Assembly: GCA_014239505.1 (NCBI GenBank)
Contig: JAAZYT010000039.1
Span: forward strand, 1 to 11,893
Reading direction: 5' to 3'
Origin: Fidelibacterota bacterium
GTDB lineage: Bacteria > Fidelibacterota > Marinisomatia > Marinisomatales > TCS55
Length of the DNA: 11,893 nucleotides
Under the pieces are notes generated by a model that did not search any database, was not told the DNA's origin, and saw only the letters and a program-made list of their open reading frames with translations. Numbering within the stretch: the first letter of the stretch is position 1; every line of letters begins with the position of its first letter. The translations under genes were made by a program, and so were the position numbers. Of the stretch, positions 1 through 6,766 are shown piece after piece.

Positions 1-1
1 A

Positions 2-421
2 AGTGGTTGGAGTGTTTTTTCTAATATAGTTACACAGGTTGATTCTAGTATTTTTGGAGGAGGAGGAACTTTTATACAAACAGGAATAAATGGAAAAGTA
101 AAAATATTTAACGATAATATGATTATTGATTTAAAGTTTTGGTCAAATACGAGGTCTGGAAGGAAATCATCATTTGGATATGATCCTTTACTTCAAGTTC
201 CTTTTACAAATTCTAACGCTGAATGGATAATTGAAGATTCTCAAATATTACATTTTGAGGCCAATGCAAATATTTCCGGTGTTGTTATAAGCTACAAAAT
301 AAACAATATTCTAAATGCAATTGAGTCAACAAACGAAAAAGCATGGTTTCGACCTAACCATATATATCCACAGCTAGGTCGAATGCTTCAATTTGGAGTT
401 ACTTGGTACTTTGATAACTAA
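2..421 (+). CDS. Outer-membrane beta-barrel protein, C-terminal fragment (TonB-dependent-receptor-like or porin-like)
   Basis: The reading frame is open from base 2 and ends at TAA 419-421, so 139 residues of a gene starting upstream are visible. The first in-frame ATG (119) is internal, not a start. The tail has alternating hydrophobic/polar stretches typical of transmembrane beta strands, for example ISGVVISYKINNIL. It then has a Tyr-Pro...Gly-Arg segment leading into FGVTWYFDN. An 'xYPxxGRxxxFGVxWxF' ending is common at the C-terminus of TonB-dependent receptors and related barrels of the FCB group, where the last strand carries the aromatic signal read by the BAM assembly machinery. Here the final Phe is third from the end. 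A glycine run (FGGGG) lies near the start of the visible part. The plug and N-terminus are outside the window, so receptor versus porin cannot be decided. No clear terminator hairpin follows; the next gene starts 91 bases downstream. Confidence 0.6.
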   Translation, partial: SGWSVFSNIVTQVDSSIFGGGGTFIQTGINGKVKIFNDNMIIDLKFWSNTRSGRKSSFGYDPLLQVPFTNSNAEWIIEDSQILHFEANANISGVVISYKINNILNAIESTNEKAWFRPNHIYPQLGRMLQFGVTWYFDN

Positions 422-512
422 AATTTTTTCTTGCAAAACAGGTCCCTAAACTTTTTCAACATTCAACGTTTAATTAATACTGTCTGATTAAACAAATTTG
501 TAAATTATTATA

Positions 513-1049
513 ATGATTTCAACAAAATTGAATAGATCTACTTTAAATCAATCTGTACTTGTACTAAATACAAATTATACTCCTATGGATATTTGCACTG
601 CTAAACGAGCCATTTGCCTTTTTTATAATGAAAAAGTAGATATTCTAGAATCATATAGTGAATTTATCCATTCACCATCAGTGAAGTTGCCTTTGCCAAG
701 CATAGTTAAATTAAAAGATTTTGTAAGAAATCAAAAAATGGATGTAATACTCACAAGACGTAATTTGTTAGTTAGAGATAACCATCAATGTCAGTATTGT
801 GAAACAAAAAAAGGACCATTAACTATCGATCATGTAATGCCTAAAAATAGAGGCGGTGGGGATGCATGGGAAAATCTTGTTGCTGCATGCCAAACATGTA
901 ATAGAACAAAAGGCAGTCGTACTCCTGAAGAAGCAAAGATGGTTTTAAAACGGTACCCAAAAAAACCGAATAAAATTCATTATTTTCAACAATTTATTCA
1001 TGAGAAACAAGGTGCATGGCGCCCTTATTTATTTTTGGAATCATTTTAA
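513..1049 (+). CDS. HNH endonuclease family protein
   Basis: A 178-residue protein with a complete zinc-type HNH core. It has CxxC at Cys93/Cys96, Asp106-His107 in TIDHVMP, a Gly-rich turn then Trp119-Glu-Asn121-Leu, and a second CxxC at Cys126/Cys129 followed by Asn130 and Lys-Gly. The pattern matches the COG1403/McrA-like HNH family, whose members are metal-dependent DNA nucleases or nickases. The N-terminal half (VLVLNTNYTPMDICTAKRA) is the conserved domain seen in the widespread stand-alone bacterial version, whose cellular role is not well established. The chosen ATG is the first in the frame after the gap and has no Shine-Dalgarno sequence. The stop abuts the trpS start with no spacer, so the two are probably co-transcribed and translationally coupled. 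No methyltransferase or restriction partner is adjacent, so a housekeeping role is more likely than restriction. The family call is firm; the function is unknown. Confidence 0.88.
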   Translation: MISTKLNRSTLNQSVLVLNTNYTPMDICTAKRAICLFYNEKVDILESYSEFIHSPSVKLPLPSIVKLKDFVRNQKMDVILTRRNLLVRDNHQCQYCETKKGPLTIDHVMPKNRGGGDAWENLVAACQTCNRTKGSRTPEEAKMVLKRYPKKPNKIHYFQQFIHEKQGAWRPYLFLESF

Positions 1050-2030
1050 ATGAAACGAGTTTTAAGCGGTATTCAGCCAACAGGTGATTTACACCTAGGT
1101 AACTACTTTGGTATGATGTCTCGTATGATAAAGTATCAAAAGGAAAATGATCTTTTTTGTTTTATTGTTAATTATCATGCACTTACAACAATTCAAGATA
1201 AAAAGCTTCTAGCAGAAAACACTTTAAATGCAGCAATAGACTTCATGGCTTTAGGTCTAGACCCTGATCGCTCAACTTTTTGGATACAAAGTGATGTACC
1301 CCAAGTTTGTGAATCCACATGGCTTTTATCAAATATTGTAAATGTAGGAGCTTTAGATCGAGCTACTTCCTATAAAGATAAATTAGCAAAAGGGTTGACT
1401 GCTAATGTTGGTTTATACTCATACCCAATTCTTATGGCCTCTGATATATTATTATTTGGTGGGGAAATAGTACCAGTAGGTAAAGATCAAAAGCAACATA
1501 TTGAAATCACAAGAGATATTGCTTTTAGATTTAATCAAACTTACGGTGAGACTTTTATTGTTCCAGAACCTGACATTGAGAAAACAAATCAATTAGTACC
1601 TGGAATTGACGGGCAAAAAATGAGCAAATCATACGGAAATACAATTCCTATTTTTGGAGATGAAAAATCGGTTCGTAAAAAGTTTATGTCAATCGTTACT
1701 GATTCTACTGATATTGATAAACCTAAAAGTATAGATACTGCATTATTTCAACTTTATGCTTTATTTTTAAGTGATAATGAAAAAGAAGAATTAGCTAATC
1801 GATTTAAAACCCCAGGAATGCGATATGGAGATATTAAACAAGAATTATACGACTGTTTTTGGGCTCAATTTTCTCCTTACAGAGAAAAAAGAGACTATCT
1901 TGAGAAACATAAATACCATGTTATTCAAAAGTTGAATGAAGGCTCACAGAAAGCTACTGTAATTGCTGATAGTTTTTTAGATAAAGCGCGAACTGCAATG
2001 GGTCTTAATTATGGAGAAAATAATGTATAG
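1050..2030 (+). CDS. trpS: Tryptophan--tRNA ligase (TrpRS)
   Basis: This cytosolic class Ic aminoacyl-tRNA synthetase uses ATP to charge tRNA-Trp with tryptophan. Both class I signatures are intact: the HIGH-type motif at residues 10-18 (PTGDLHLGN) and the KMSKS loop at 190-194 inside GQKMSKSYGN. Between them lie the bacterial substrate-binding segments GLYSYPILMASDIL (121-134), with Asp132 placed to bind the indole nitrogen, and VPVGKDQKQH (141-150). The length of 326 residues is normal for bacterial TrpRS, and the C-terminal anticodon-binding helical domain is complete. The ATG directly follows the TAA of the upstream HNH gene. The last 8 bases overlap the preferred scpA start, and the Shine-Dalgarno for scpA lies within the trpS C-terminal codons. 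I see no T-box leader or Trp-rich leader peptide ahead of it, so regulation is probably at the level of the whole operon. Confidence 0.98.
   Translation: MKRVLSGIQPTGDLHLGNYFGMMSRMIKYQKENDLFCFIVNYHALTTIQDKKLLAENTLNAAIDFMALGLDPDRSTFWIQSDVPQVCESTWLLSNIVNVGALDRATSYKDKLAKGLTANVGLYSYPILMASDILLFGGEIVPVGKDQKQHIEITRDIAFRFNQTYGETFIVPEPDIEKTNQLVPGIDGQKMSKSYGNTIPIFGDEKSVRKKFMSIVTDSTDIDKPKSIDTALFQLYALFLSDNEKEELANRFKTPGMRYGDIKQELYDCFWAQFSPYREKRDYLEKHKYHVIQKLNEGSQKATVIADSFLDKARTAMGLNYGENNV
2013..2016 (+). promoter_or_regulatory. Shine-Dalgarno that sets the scpA start
   Basis: GGAG lies 6 bases upstream of ATG 2023, inside the last codons of trpS. It sits inside the coding frame if scpA is started at ATG 2011, so it argues for the later start. 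It is one of few clear Shine-Dalgarno-like sites here; most genes in the window have none. Confidence 0.55.
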
Positions 2031-2739
2031 AGTTCAATTGGATCAATTTCAAGGTCCTCTAGATTTATTGCTTTATTTTATTCGTCGAGATGAGATTGAT
2101 ATTTATGATATTCCTATTGCTCAAATAACTGCAGAATATCTTCAGCTTATAGAAGATATTAAGGCTATGAATTTATCTGTAGCAGGAGAATTTATTCTGA
2201 TGGCCGCGACACTAATGAATATTAAATCAAAAATGTTATTACCAAGACCAGAATTAGATGATGAAGGTGAGCCAATTGATCCTAGACTTGAATTAGTTAA
2301 TCAACTAGTTGAATACCAACGCTTCAAGGAAATTTCATCTGAACTATCATTGAAGTCACATAATCAAAGTTTTCTTCATACAAGATCTATAGAACAAGCA
2401 ACTGAAGGATTAGATGATGTAGGACAATACCTGAAAAATGTAACATTATTTGACCTTTCGCAATATTTTAAAGAAGCAATGGATCGTATGCCCGTAATCA
2501 CTGCTTATGAATTAAAAAGAGAGCCTATAAGTTTAGATAGTAAAAAACATTTTATTTTAAAATCTTTTGATGGGGATGGTGCTCTAACTTTTAAACACCT
2601 TTTGTCAAAATGTAAAGATAAATTAGAAATAATAGTTACCTTCTTAGCAATACTTGATCTAATGCGTTTATTTGAAATTGTTATTTATCAAAATAATTTA
2701 TTTGATGATATGGAAATCCATCATCTGAAAAAAAATTGA
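2023..2739 (+). CDS. scpA: Segregation and condensation protein A (SMC kleisin subunit)
   Basis: ScpA is the kleisin that bridges the two SMC heads and, with ScpB, forms the bacterial condensin for chromosome compaction and segregation. The N-terminus has the family signature FQGPLDLLLYFI followed by an IDIYDIPI segment and an LxxAGEFILMAATLMNIKSKMLLP-type helix. The C-terminal winged-helix segment (about residues 190-230, VTFLAILDLMRL) is also present. I start it at ATG 2023 rather than the in-frame ATG 2011: GGAG at 2013-2016 sits 6 bases before 2023, and the protein then begins MYRVQLDQFQGP, as expected for the family. This gives 238 residues and an 8-base overlap with trpS. The stop TGA is followed in frame by TAA, a tandem stop. 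scpB follows after 9 bases. No smc gene is in the window. Confidence 0.95.
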   Translation: MYRVQLDQFQGPLDLLLYFIRRDEIDIYDIPIAQITAEYLQLIEDIKAMNLSVAGEFILMAATLMNIKSKMLLPRPELDDEGEPIDPRLELVNQLVEYQRFKEISSELSLKSHNQSFLHTRSIEQATEGLDDVGQYLKNVTLFDLSQYFKEAMDRMPVITAYELKREPISLDSKKHFILKSFDGDGALTFKHLLSKCKDKLEIIVTFLAILDLMRLFEIVIYQNNLFDDMEIHHLKKN

Positions 2740-2748
2740 TAATTTAGA

Positions 2749-3312
2749 ATGAATGCTAATACAATAAATATTATTGAAGCTTTACTTTTTGCTAGCCCAG
2801 AACCACTTACACAAAAAAAAATAAATATAATTTTTGATGAAGATTCTCCAAAGTTAGATGAGTGTATTAAAATCCTTTCAAAAAAATTTGAAAATGATAA
2901 TCATGCTATAAATATATTAAATATAGCTGGTGGATATCAATTACGTACAAAGCCAGAGTATGATTTATATGTTAGAAGACTTCTAAATAAAACAGGTCAA
3001 CTCAAACTATCGCAAGCTGCATTAGAAACATTAGCAATAATTGCATATAAACAGCCCATTAGTCGAACAGATATAGAAGCCATACGAGGAGTCGATTGTG
3101 CAGGTGTTCTCAAAACATTACTTAAGAAGGTACTTATTGGTATTAAAGGCCGAGAAGAGGGCCCTGGTCGACCTTTAATGTATAGAACTACAGATGAGTT
3201 TTTAGAATCATTTGGTTTAAGTCGACTAGCTGAATTACCAAAGCTAAAAGAGATATCAGAAATTTTAAATGAACAACCTGCTTTAACTCAACAAATAGAT
3301 GCGTTTAAATAA
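2749..3312 (+). CDS. scpB: Segregation and condensation protein B (SMC accessory subunit)
   Basis: ScpB dimerises and binds the linker of ScpA within the SMC-ScpAB condensin complex on the nucleoid. The 187-residue protein shows the two winged-helix domains of the family. The first starts at IIEALLFASPEPLT (residues 8-21). The second contains ALETLAIIAYKQPISR (about 91-106), then EAIRGVDCAGVLKTLL, the G(R)xxGPGRPLMYRTT turn and FLESFGLSRLAELP. The protein is slightly short but complete. The start ATG follows scpA by 9 bases and lacks a Shine-Dalgarno, suggesting translational coupling. The last 14 bases overlap the following pseudouridine synthase gene. The order scpA-scpB-rluB-type is widely conserved in bacteria, which strengthens all three calls. 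Confidence 0.96.
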   Translation: MNANTINIIEALLFASPEPLTQKKINIIFDEDSPKLDECIKILSKKFENDNHAINILNIAGGYQLRTKPEYDLYVRRLLNKTGQLKLSQAALETLAIIAYKQPISRTDIEAIRGVDCAGVLKTLLKKVLIGIKGREEGPGRPLMYRTTDEFLESFGLSRLAELPKLKEISEILNEQPALTQQIDAFK

Positions 3313-4000
3313 GTTTTTATCTCAAGCTGGAATAGCATCTAGAAGAGAATCTGACCAATTGATTAAAAACGCGATGGTTACAATCAATGGAGTTTTAGAA
3401 ACAAATCCAGCTTATCAAGTAAAACCCAAAGATGAAGTTTTGTTTGATGATCAGCGAATTAGAATTGAGACTAAGACCAGAATTATTGCATTCAATAAAC
3501 CTGAGGGTTACATAACAACAATGAAAGATCCTCTAAGAAGAAAAACTGTTATTGATTTAATTCAAACAGATGAAAGATTATTTCCAATTGGAAGATTAGA
3601 TAAAGACACGACAGGATTACTATTATTAACAAATGATGGGCAACTTGCAAACAAATTAATGCACCCAAGGAATCAAATTCCTAGAATTTATAAGTTGCAA
3701 ATAGATAAAGTATTTCAAAGTTGGGAAGTAAAGCGAATGGCAAGTAAGGTTTATATTGGTCAAAAAGAGTGGGGTAAAGCAGAAGTTGTTGATCAGAAAA
3801 AGGTTAAAGGTAGAGCAACAGTACACCTAAGGCTTTTTCATGGTAAAAAGCGAGAAGTTCGACGAATAATATATAGAATGAAACGAAAACTATTTAGTCT
3901 TAAACGTATACAATATGGTCCTATTGAATTAGGTGATTTGCCAGAAGGTAAATGGAGAGATTTGAATAAATTTGAATTAGTATCCTTAGATTCATTGTGA
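3299..4000 (+). CDS. rluB: Pseudouridine synthase, RsuA/RluB/E/F family (probably 23S rRNA)
   Basis: This enzyme isomerises a specific uridine in ribosomal RNA to pseudouridine. An N-terminal S4 RNA-binding domain is visible (MRLNKFLSQAGIASRRESD, about residues 1-60). The catalytic domain has the RsuA-family motif GRLDKDTTGLLLLTNDG at 98-114, in which Asp101 is the expected nucleophile. The C-terminal part has the family pattern GKKREVRR...LxRIxxGPIxLGxLxxGxWRxL. At 233 residues it is of normal length, without the long basic tail of E. coli RluB. The ATG overlaps the scpB end by 14 bases, so it belongs to the same operon. Genes in this position after scpB are usually RluB-like, acting on 23S helix 80, but sequence alone does not exclude RsuA, RluE or RluF specificity. 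The stop TGA is followed directly by an in-frame TAA. Confidence 0.9.
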   Translation: MRLNKFLSQAGIASRRESDQLIKNAMVTINGVLETNPAYQVKPKDEVLFDDQRIRIETKTRIIAFNKPEGYITTMKDPLRRKTVIDLIQTDERLFPIGRLDKDTTGLLLLTNDGQLANKLMHPRNQIPRIYKLQIDKVFQSWEVKRMASKVYIGQKEWGKAEVVDQKKVKGRATVHLRLFHGKKREVRRIIYRMKRKLFSLKRIQYGPIELGDLPEGKWRDLNKFELVSLDSL

Positions 4001-4078
4001 TAAATGTGAATTGGCATTATTATAGGTTATAGTTCATATAATTAGTAAACTTCTGGGCTAATTGAGAGTTGAAATCGA
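4001..4078 (+). promoter_or_regulatory. Possible promoter region ahead of cmk-rpsA
   Basis: This 78-base gap is the longest between 513 and 6691 and separates the scpAB-rluB group from cmk-rpsA. It contains TTGGCA (4011-4016) and a perfect TATAAT (4037-4042). The 20-base spacing between them is longer than the usual 16-18, and A/T-rich DNA produces TATAAT by chance. A GAGAG stretch lies some 10 bases before the cmk ATG as a weak ribosome-binding candidate. No Rho-independent terminator is visible, so read-through from upstream remains possible. Confidence 0.25.
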
Positions 4079-4747
4079 ATGATTGTTGCTATAGATGGAT
4101 TTGCTGCTACTGGAAAAAGTACAAGTGCTAAATTAATAGCCCATGAATTGGGTTTTACATATTTAGATACTGGTGCTATGTATCGGTGTGTTACTCTTTC
4201 TTTTCTAAATAATGATATTAATTTGGAAAACAAACTAAGTTTAATTGCATTGTTGGAAAAAACAGAAATTGAATTCAAGAATAGACGCAATGAAAATTTA
4301 GTTTTCTTAAATGGGGAAAATGTTTCAGCTGATATTCGAAAGACTGAAGTGACTAGTTATGTTAGTAAAGTGAGTTCTATTTCTGAAGTCAGAAATTTTT
4401 TAGTTAAGAGTCAAAGAGAAATAGCAAAAAATTATGACTGTGTTATTGAAGGACGAGATATTGGTACGGTTGTTTTTCCTAATGCAGAGGTAAAATTCTT
4501 TTTAGTAGCCGATTCTCAAATTAGAGCAGAAAGAAGGCATTTAGAGCTATTAGAATTAAAAGAAAAAAAATCAATAAAAACTTTGATGGAAGAAATTCAA
4601 AAAAGAGATAGTTTGGACTCTAATCGTGAAAATTCTCCTCTTCAAAAAGCTAAAGATGCTATCGAAGTTGATACGACAAAAATGACTATTAATTCTCAAG
4701 TAGAATTTATGGTCAATAAAGTAAAATTAATAACTATAGGAAAATAA
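4079..4747 (+). CDS. cmk: Cytidylate kinase ((d)CMP kinase)
   Basis: Cmk phosphorylates CMP and dCMP to the diphosphates with ATP in the cytosol, recycling nucleotides from RNA turnover and lipid synthesis. The Walker A loop is GFAATGKST (residues 7-15). The CMP-binding strand-turn LDTGAMYR is at 29-36, and IEGRDIGT lies at 123-130 with Arg126 and Asp127. The lid and C-terminal signature RD..DS.R..SPL..A.DA...DTT runs from about 175 to 200. The 222-residue length is typical. The P-loop has Ala-Ala-Thr where proteobacterial enzymes usually have a Pro-Ser/Ala-Gly series, as in other FCB-type sequences. It is followed 6 bases later by rpsA; the cmk-rpsA pair is one of the best-conserved bacterial neighbourhoods. 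Confidence 0.97.
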   Translation: MIVAIDGFAATGKSTSAKLIAHELGFTYLDTGAMYRCVTLSFLNNDINLENKLSLIALLEKTEIEFKNRRNENLVFLNGENVSADIRKTEVTSYVSKVSSISEVRNFLVKSQREIAKNYDCVIEGRDIGTVVFPNAEVKFFLVADSQIRAERRHLELLELKEKKSIKTLMEEIQKRDSLDSNRENSPLQKAKDAIEVDTTKMTINSQVEFMVNKVKLITIGK

Positions 4748-4753
4748 ATCAAA

Positions 4754-6691
4754 ATGAGTGTAACAGAACAAGAACCAGTTATAGAACAGCCTATTGACTC
4801 TCAAAAGTCTGTAGACAGCGCACCAATTGAAGTAGCGCCTGTAACATCTACCAAAATTAAAGAAAAGGCACCAGAAGTGCCTGCTAATGAAAATAAAGAA
4901 GAATTAAATTATCTATCATCAGAACTATTTAGTGAAATTCGTCAAGTCTCATTTGAAGATTTTTTGGATAATGATGTTATTGAAGAAGTATCTGATGAAG
5001 ATCAAGAGCGCTATTTATCAACATTCTCTGATATAAATGAAAGAGAAATTATACCTGGCCGCGTAATTGGAATGAATGAGAAAGAAGTTTTAATAGATAT
5101 TGGATTTAAATCTGAAGGTATAATCAGCAGAAATGAATTTAATGAAAATGCACTTCCAGAAATTGGTGAAAAACTAGATGTTTTTCTAGAGCGAATGGAA
5201 GATGAAAGTGGTAAAACTGTTTTATCAAAAGAGAAAGCTGATTTCTTTAGACGTTGGATTGAATTAAGAAATATTCATGAAACTGGCGAAATTATTAGTG
5301 GTCGTATTATTAGAAGAATTAAAGGCGGTATGATTGTTGATCTCAATGGAGTGCAAGCTTTTCTTCCTGGGTCGCAAATAGATGTAAGACCGGTTAAAGA
5401 TTTTGATCGATTTATTGATACTGATTTAGATGTTAGAGTAGTCAAGTTTAATGAATTTCGAAAAAATATTGTTGTTTCTCATAAAGCTATTCTAGAAGAA
5501 AGTCTTGCAGAAAAAAGAGATGAATTGTTTTTAAATCTTGAAGTTGGTAAAGTGGTTGAAGGACGTGTTAAAAACATTACTGATTTTGGAGTTTTTGTAG
5601 ATTTAGGGGGTATTGATGGATTGCTGCATATTACTGACTTAAGCTGGGGTCGTATAAATCATCCATCTGAACTAATTGGGATGGATGATACGTTAAATGT
5701 TAAAATAATTGACTTTGATAAAGAAAAAAAACGTGTTTCACTTGGACTTAAACAACTGACTCCTCATCCATGGGTAAATGTAGCTGAACAATACCCTGAA
5801 GGTGCTAAAGTATCAGGTAAAGTTGTTAGTATGACTAATTATGGTGCATTTATTGAAATTGAGCCTGGAGTTGAAGGATTAGTCCACGTTTCTGAAATGT
5901 CATGGACTAGACATGTTAAAAACCCATCTGAAATATATAACCTTGGTGATGAGGTTGATGCTGTTGTCCTCTCAATTGATACAGAAGAGCATAAAATTAG
6001 TTTAGGTGCTAAACAATTATTAGATGACCCATGGAGCCAAATTGAAGAAAAATATACTGTTGGCACTGTAGTCTCTGGAAAAATTATCAACCTTACACAG
6101 TTTGGTGCTTTTGTTGAGTTAGAAGAAGGTATTGATGGTTTAATTCATGTTTCTGATTTTTCATGGACAAAGATTATTCGACATCCTAAAGAAATTGTAG
6201 AAAAATCTCAAGAAATTGAAGTGAAAATACTAGAAGTATCTAGAGAAAGTAGACGTATTTCACTAGGTTTAAAGCAAGTAGAAGAAGATCCTTGGCCAGA
6301 ATTGGTCAAGATTTTTGAAACTGGAAAAGAAGTTGAAGGTGAAATTGTTCGCATACTTGATAAAGGCATAATTTTACTTCTAGAACAAGAAGTTGAAGGT
6401 ATTATACCATTTGGTCGTCAATCTAAACGTCAAAGAAAAGAGCTCGCAACTAATTATAAACCTGGACAGGTAATTAGTGGTGTAGTTATGGAAGTTAAAC
6501 CTGAAGATAAAAAAGTTATTGTTTTTGTTGATGAGCTTAGTTCAGATGTTTCTTTAGAAAAAGATGATGTTAAAGAGTTTCTTAATAATCAAGTTGAACC
6601 TGAAGGTGAAAAAATAGAAATTCCAGTTAAAGGTTCAGAAAAAAATGATTTAGAAGATTCTGAAGGGAGCGTTGAATCAGCGGAAAAATAA
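4754..6691 (+). CDS. rpsA: 30S ribosomal protein S1, six S1 repeats with acidic extensions
   Basis: S1 binds mRNA on the 30S subunit and helps start translation, especially on messages with weak Shine-Dalgarno sites, which suits this window. Six OB-fold S1 repeats can be traced at about residues 97-168, 178-249, 265-336, 350-421, 437-509 and 524-595. Repeats 3-5 are closest to consensus, with FGVFVDL/YGAFIEI/FGAFVEL, GLLH/GLVH/GLIHVS and ISLGLKQ-type ends. Repeats 1, 2 and 6 are divergent; repeat 6 carries a basic RQSKRQRKE stretch where the others have a WT loop. The first 95 or so residues and the last 50 are Glu/Asp-rich and low in complexity. At 645 residues the protein is longer than E. 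coli S1 (557) mainly because of these tails. AGGA lies 12 bases before the ATG, farther than usual. Confidence 0.97.
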   Translation: MSVTEQEPVIEQPIDSQKSVDSAPIEVAPVTSTKIKEKAPEVPANENKEELNYLSSELFSEIRQVSFEDFLDNDVIEEVSDEDQERYLSTFSDINEREIIPGRVIGMNEKEVLIDIGFKSEGIISRNEFNENALPEIGEKLDVFLERMEDESGKTVLSKEKADFFRRWIELRNIHETGEIISGRIIRRIKGGMIVDLNGVQAFLPGSQIDVRPVKDFDRFIDTDLDVRVVKFNEFRKNIVVSHKAILEESLAEKRDELFLNLEVGKVVEGRVKNITDFGVFVDLGGIDGLLHITDLSWGRINHPSELIGMDDTLNVKIIDFDKEKKRVSLGLKQLTPHPWVNVAEQYPEGAKVSGKVVSMTNYGAFIEIEPGVEGLVHVSEMSWTRHVKNPSEIYNLGDEVDAVVLSIDTEEHKISLGAKQLLDDPWSQIEEKYTVGTVVSGKIINLTQFGAFVELEEGIDGLIHVSDFSWTKIIRHPKEIVEKSQEIEVKILEVSRESRRISLGLKQVEEDPWPELVKIFETGKEVEGEIVRILDKGIILLLEQEVEGIIPFGRQSKRQRKELATNYKPGQVISGVVMEVKPEDKKVIVFVDELSSDVSLEKDDVKEFLNNQVEPEGEKIEIPVKGSEKNDLEDSEGSVESAEK

Positions 6692-6707
6692 TGTCCGCAT
6701 AGGTATT

Positions 6708-6716
6708 TGTTATAAT
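6708..6716 (+). promoter_or_regulatory. Extended -10 promoter candidate before the ybbR-type gene
   Basis: The gap after rpsA contains TG-N-TATAAT (TGTTATAAT), a perfect extended -10 element. The -35 position (about 6688-6693) does not resemble TTGACA, which extended -10 promoters can tolerate. Transcription would begin near 6723, giving a leader of about 44 bases to ATG 6767. The element matches well, but in DNA this A/T-rich chance matches are frequent. Confidence 0.35.
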
Positions 6717-6766
6717 GGGAAAGGAATAAACTAATTAATATAAGAACCTTTCTTTCATGGCAAAAA

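Noticed and set aside
422..512. Promoter, leader RNA or terminator in the gap before the HNH gene
   Set aside because: TTGCAA at 431 has no -10 at proper spacing, the TATAAT at 509-514 overlaps the start codon, and no stable hairpin or T-box/riboswitch pattern is visible.
513..1049. HNH protein as part of a restriction, CRISPR or other defence system
   Set aside because: No methyltransferase, helicase, reverse transcriptase, Cas gene or repeat array is nearby; all neighbours are housekeeping genes.
2011..2022. Earlier ATG at 2011 as the scpA start
   Set aside because: The GGAG at 2013-2016 fits initiation at 2023, and the family N-terminus begins at MYRVQLDQFQGP; the extra four residues have no support.
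4019..4042. Inverted repeat ATTATA/TATAAT before cmk
   Set aside because: Six A/T pairs around a 12-base loop are too weak to mean much in DNA this A/T-rich.
4042..4290. Minus-strand open frame of 82 codons over the start of cmk
   Set aside because: It lies almost wholly inside cmk, which has all its family motifs on the + strand; the minus-strand product resembles no known protein.
5839..6090. Minus-strand open frame of 83 codons inside rpsA
   Set aside because: It is antisense to S1 repeats 4-5 and explained by the coding bias of that gene; no motif is recognisable.
6680..6698. Hairpin GCGGA/TCCGC with a 9-base loop around the rpsA stop codon, considered as a terminator
   Set aside because: The stem is only 5 base pairs and no T-run follows, so it does not meet the pattern of a Rho-independent terminator.
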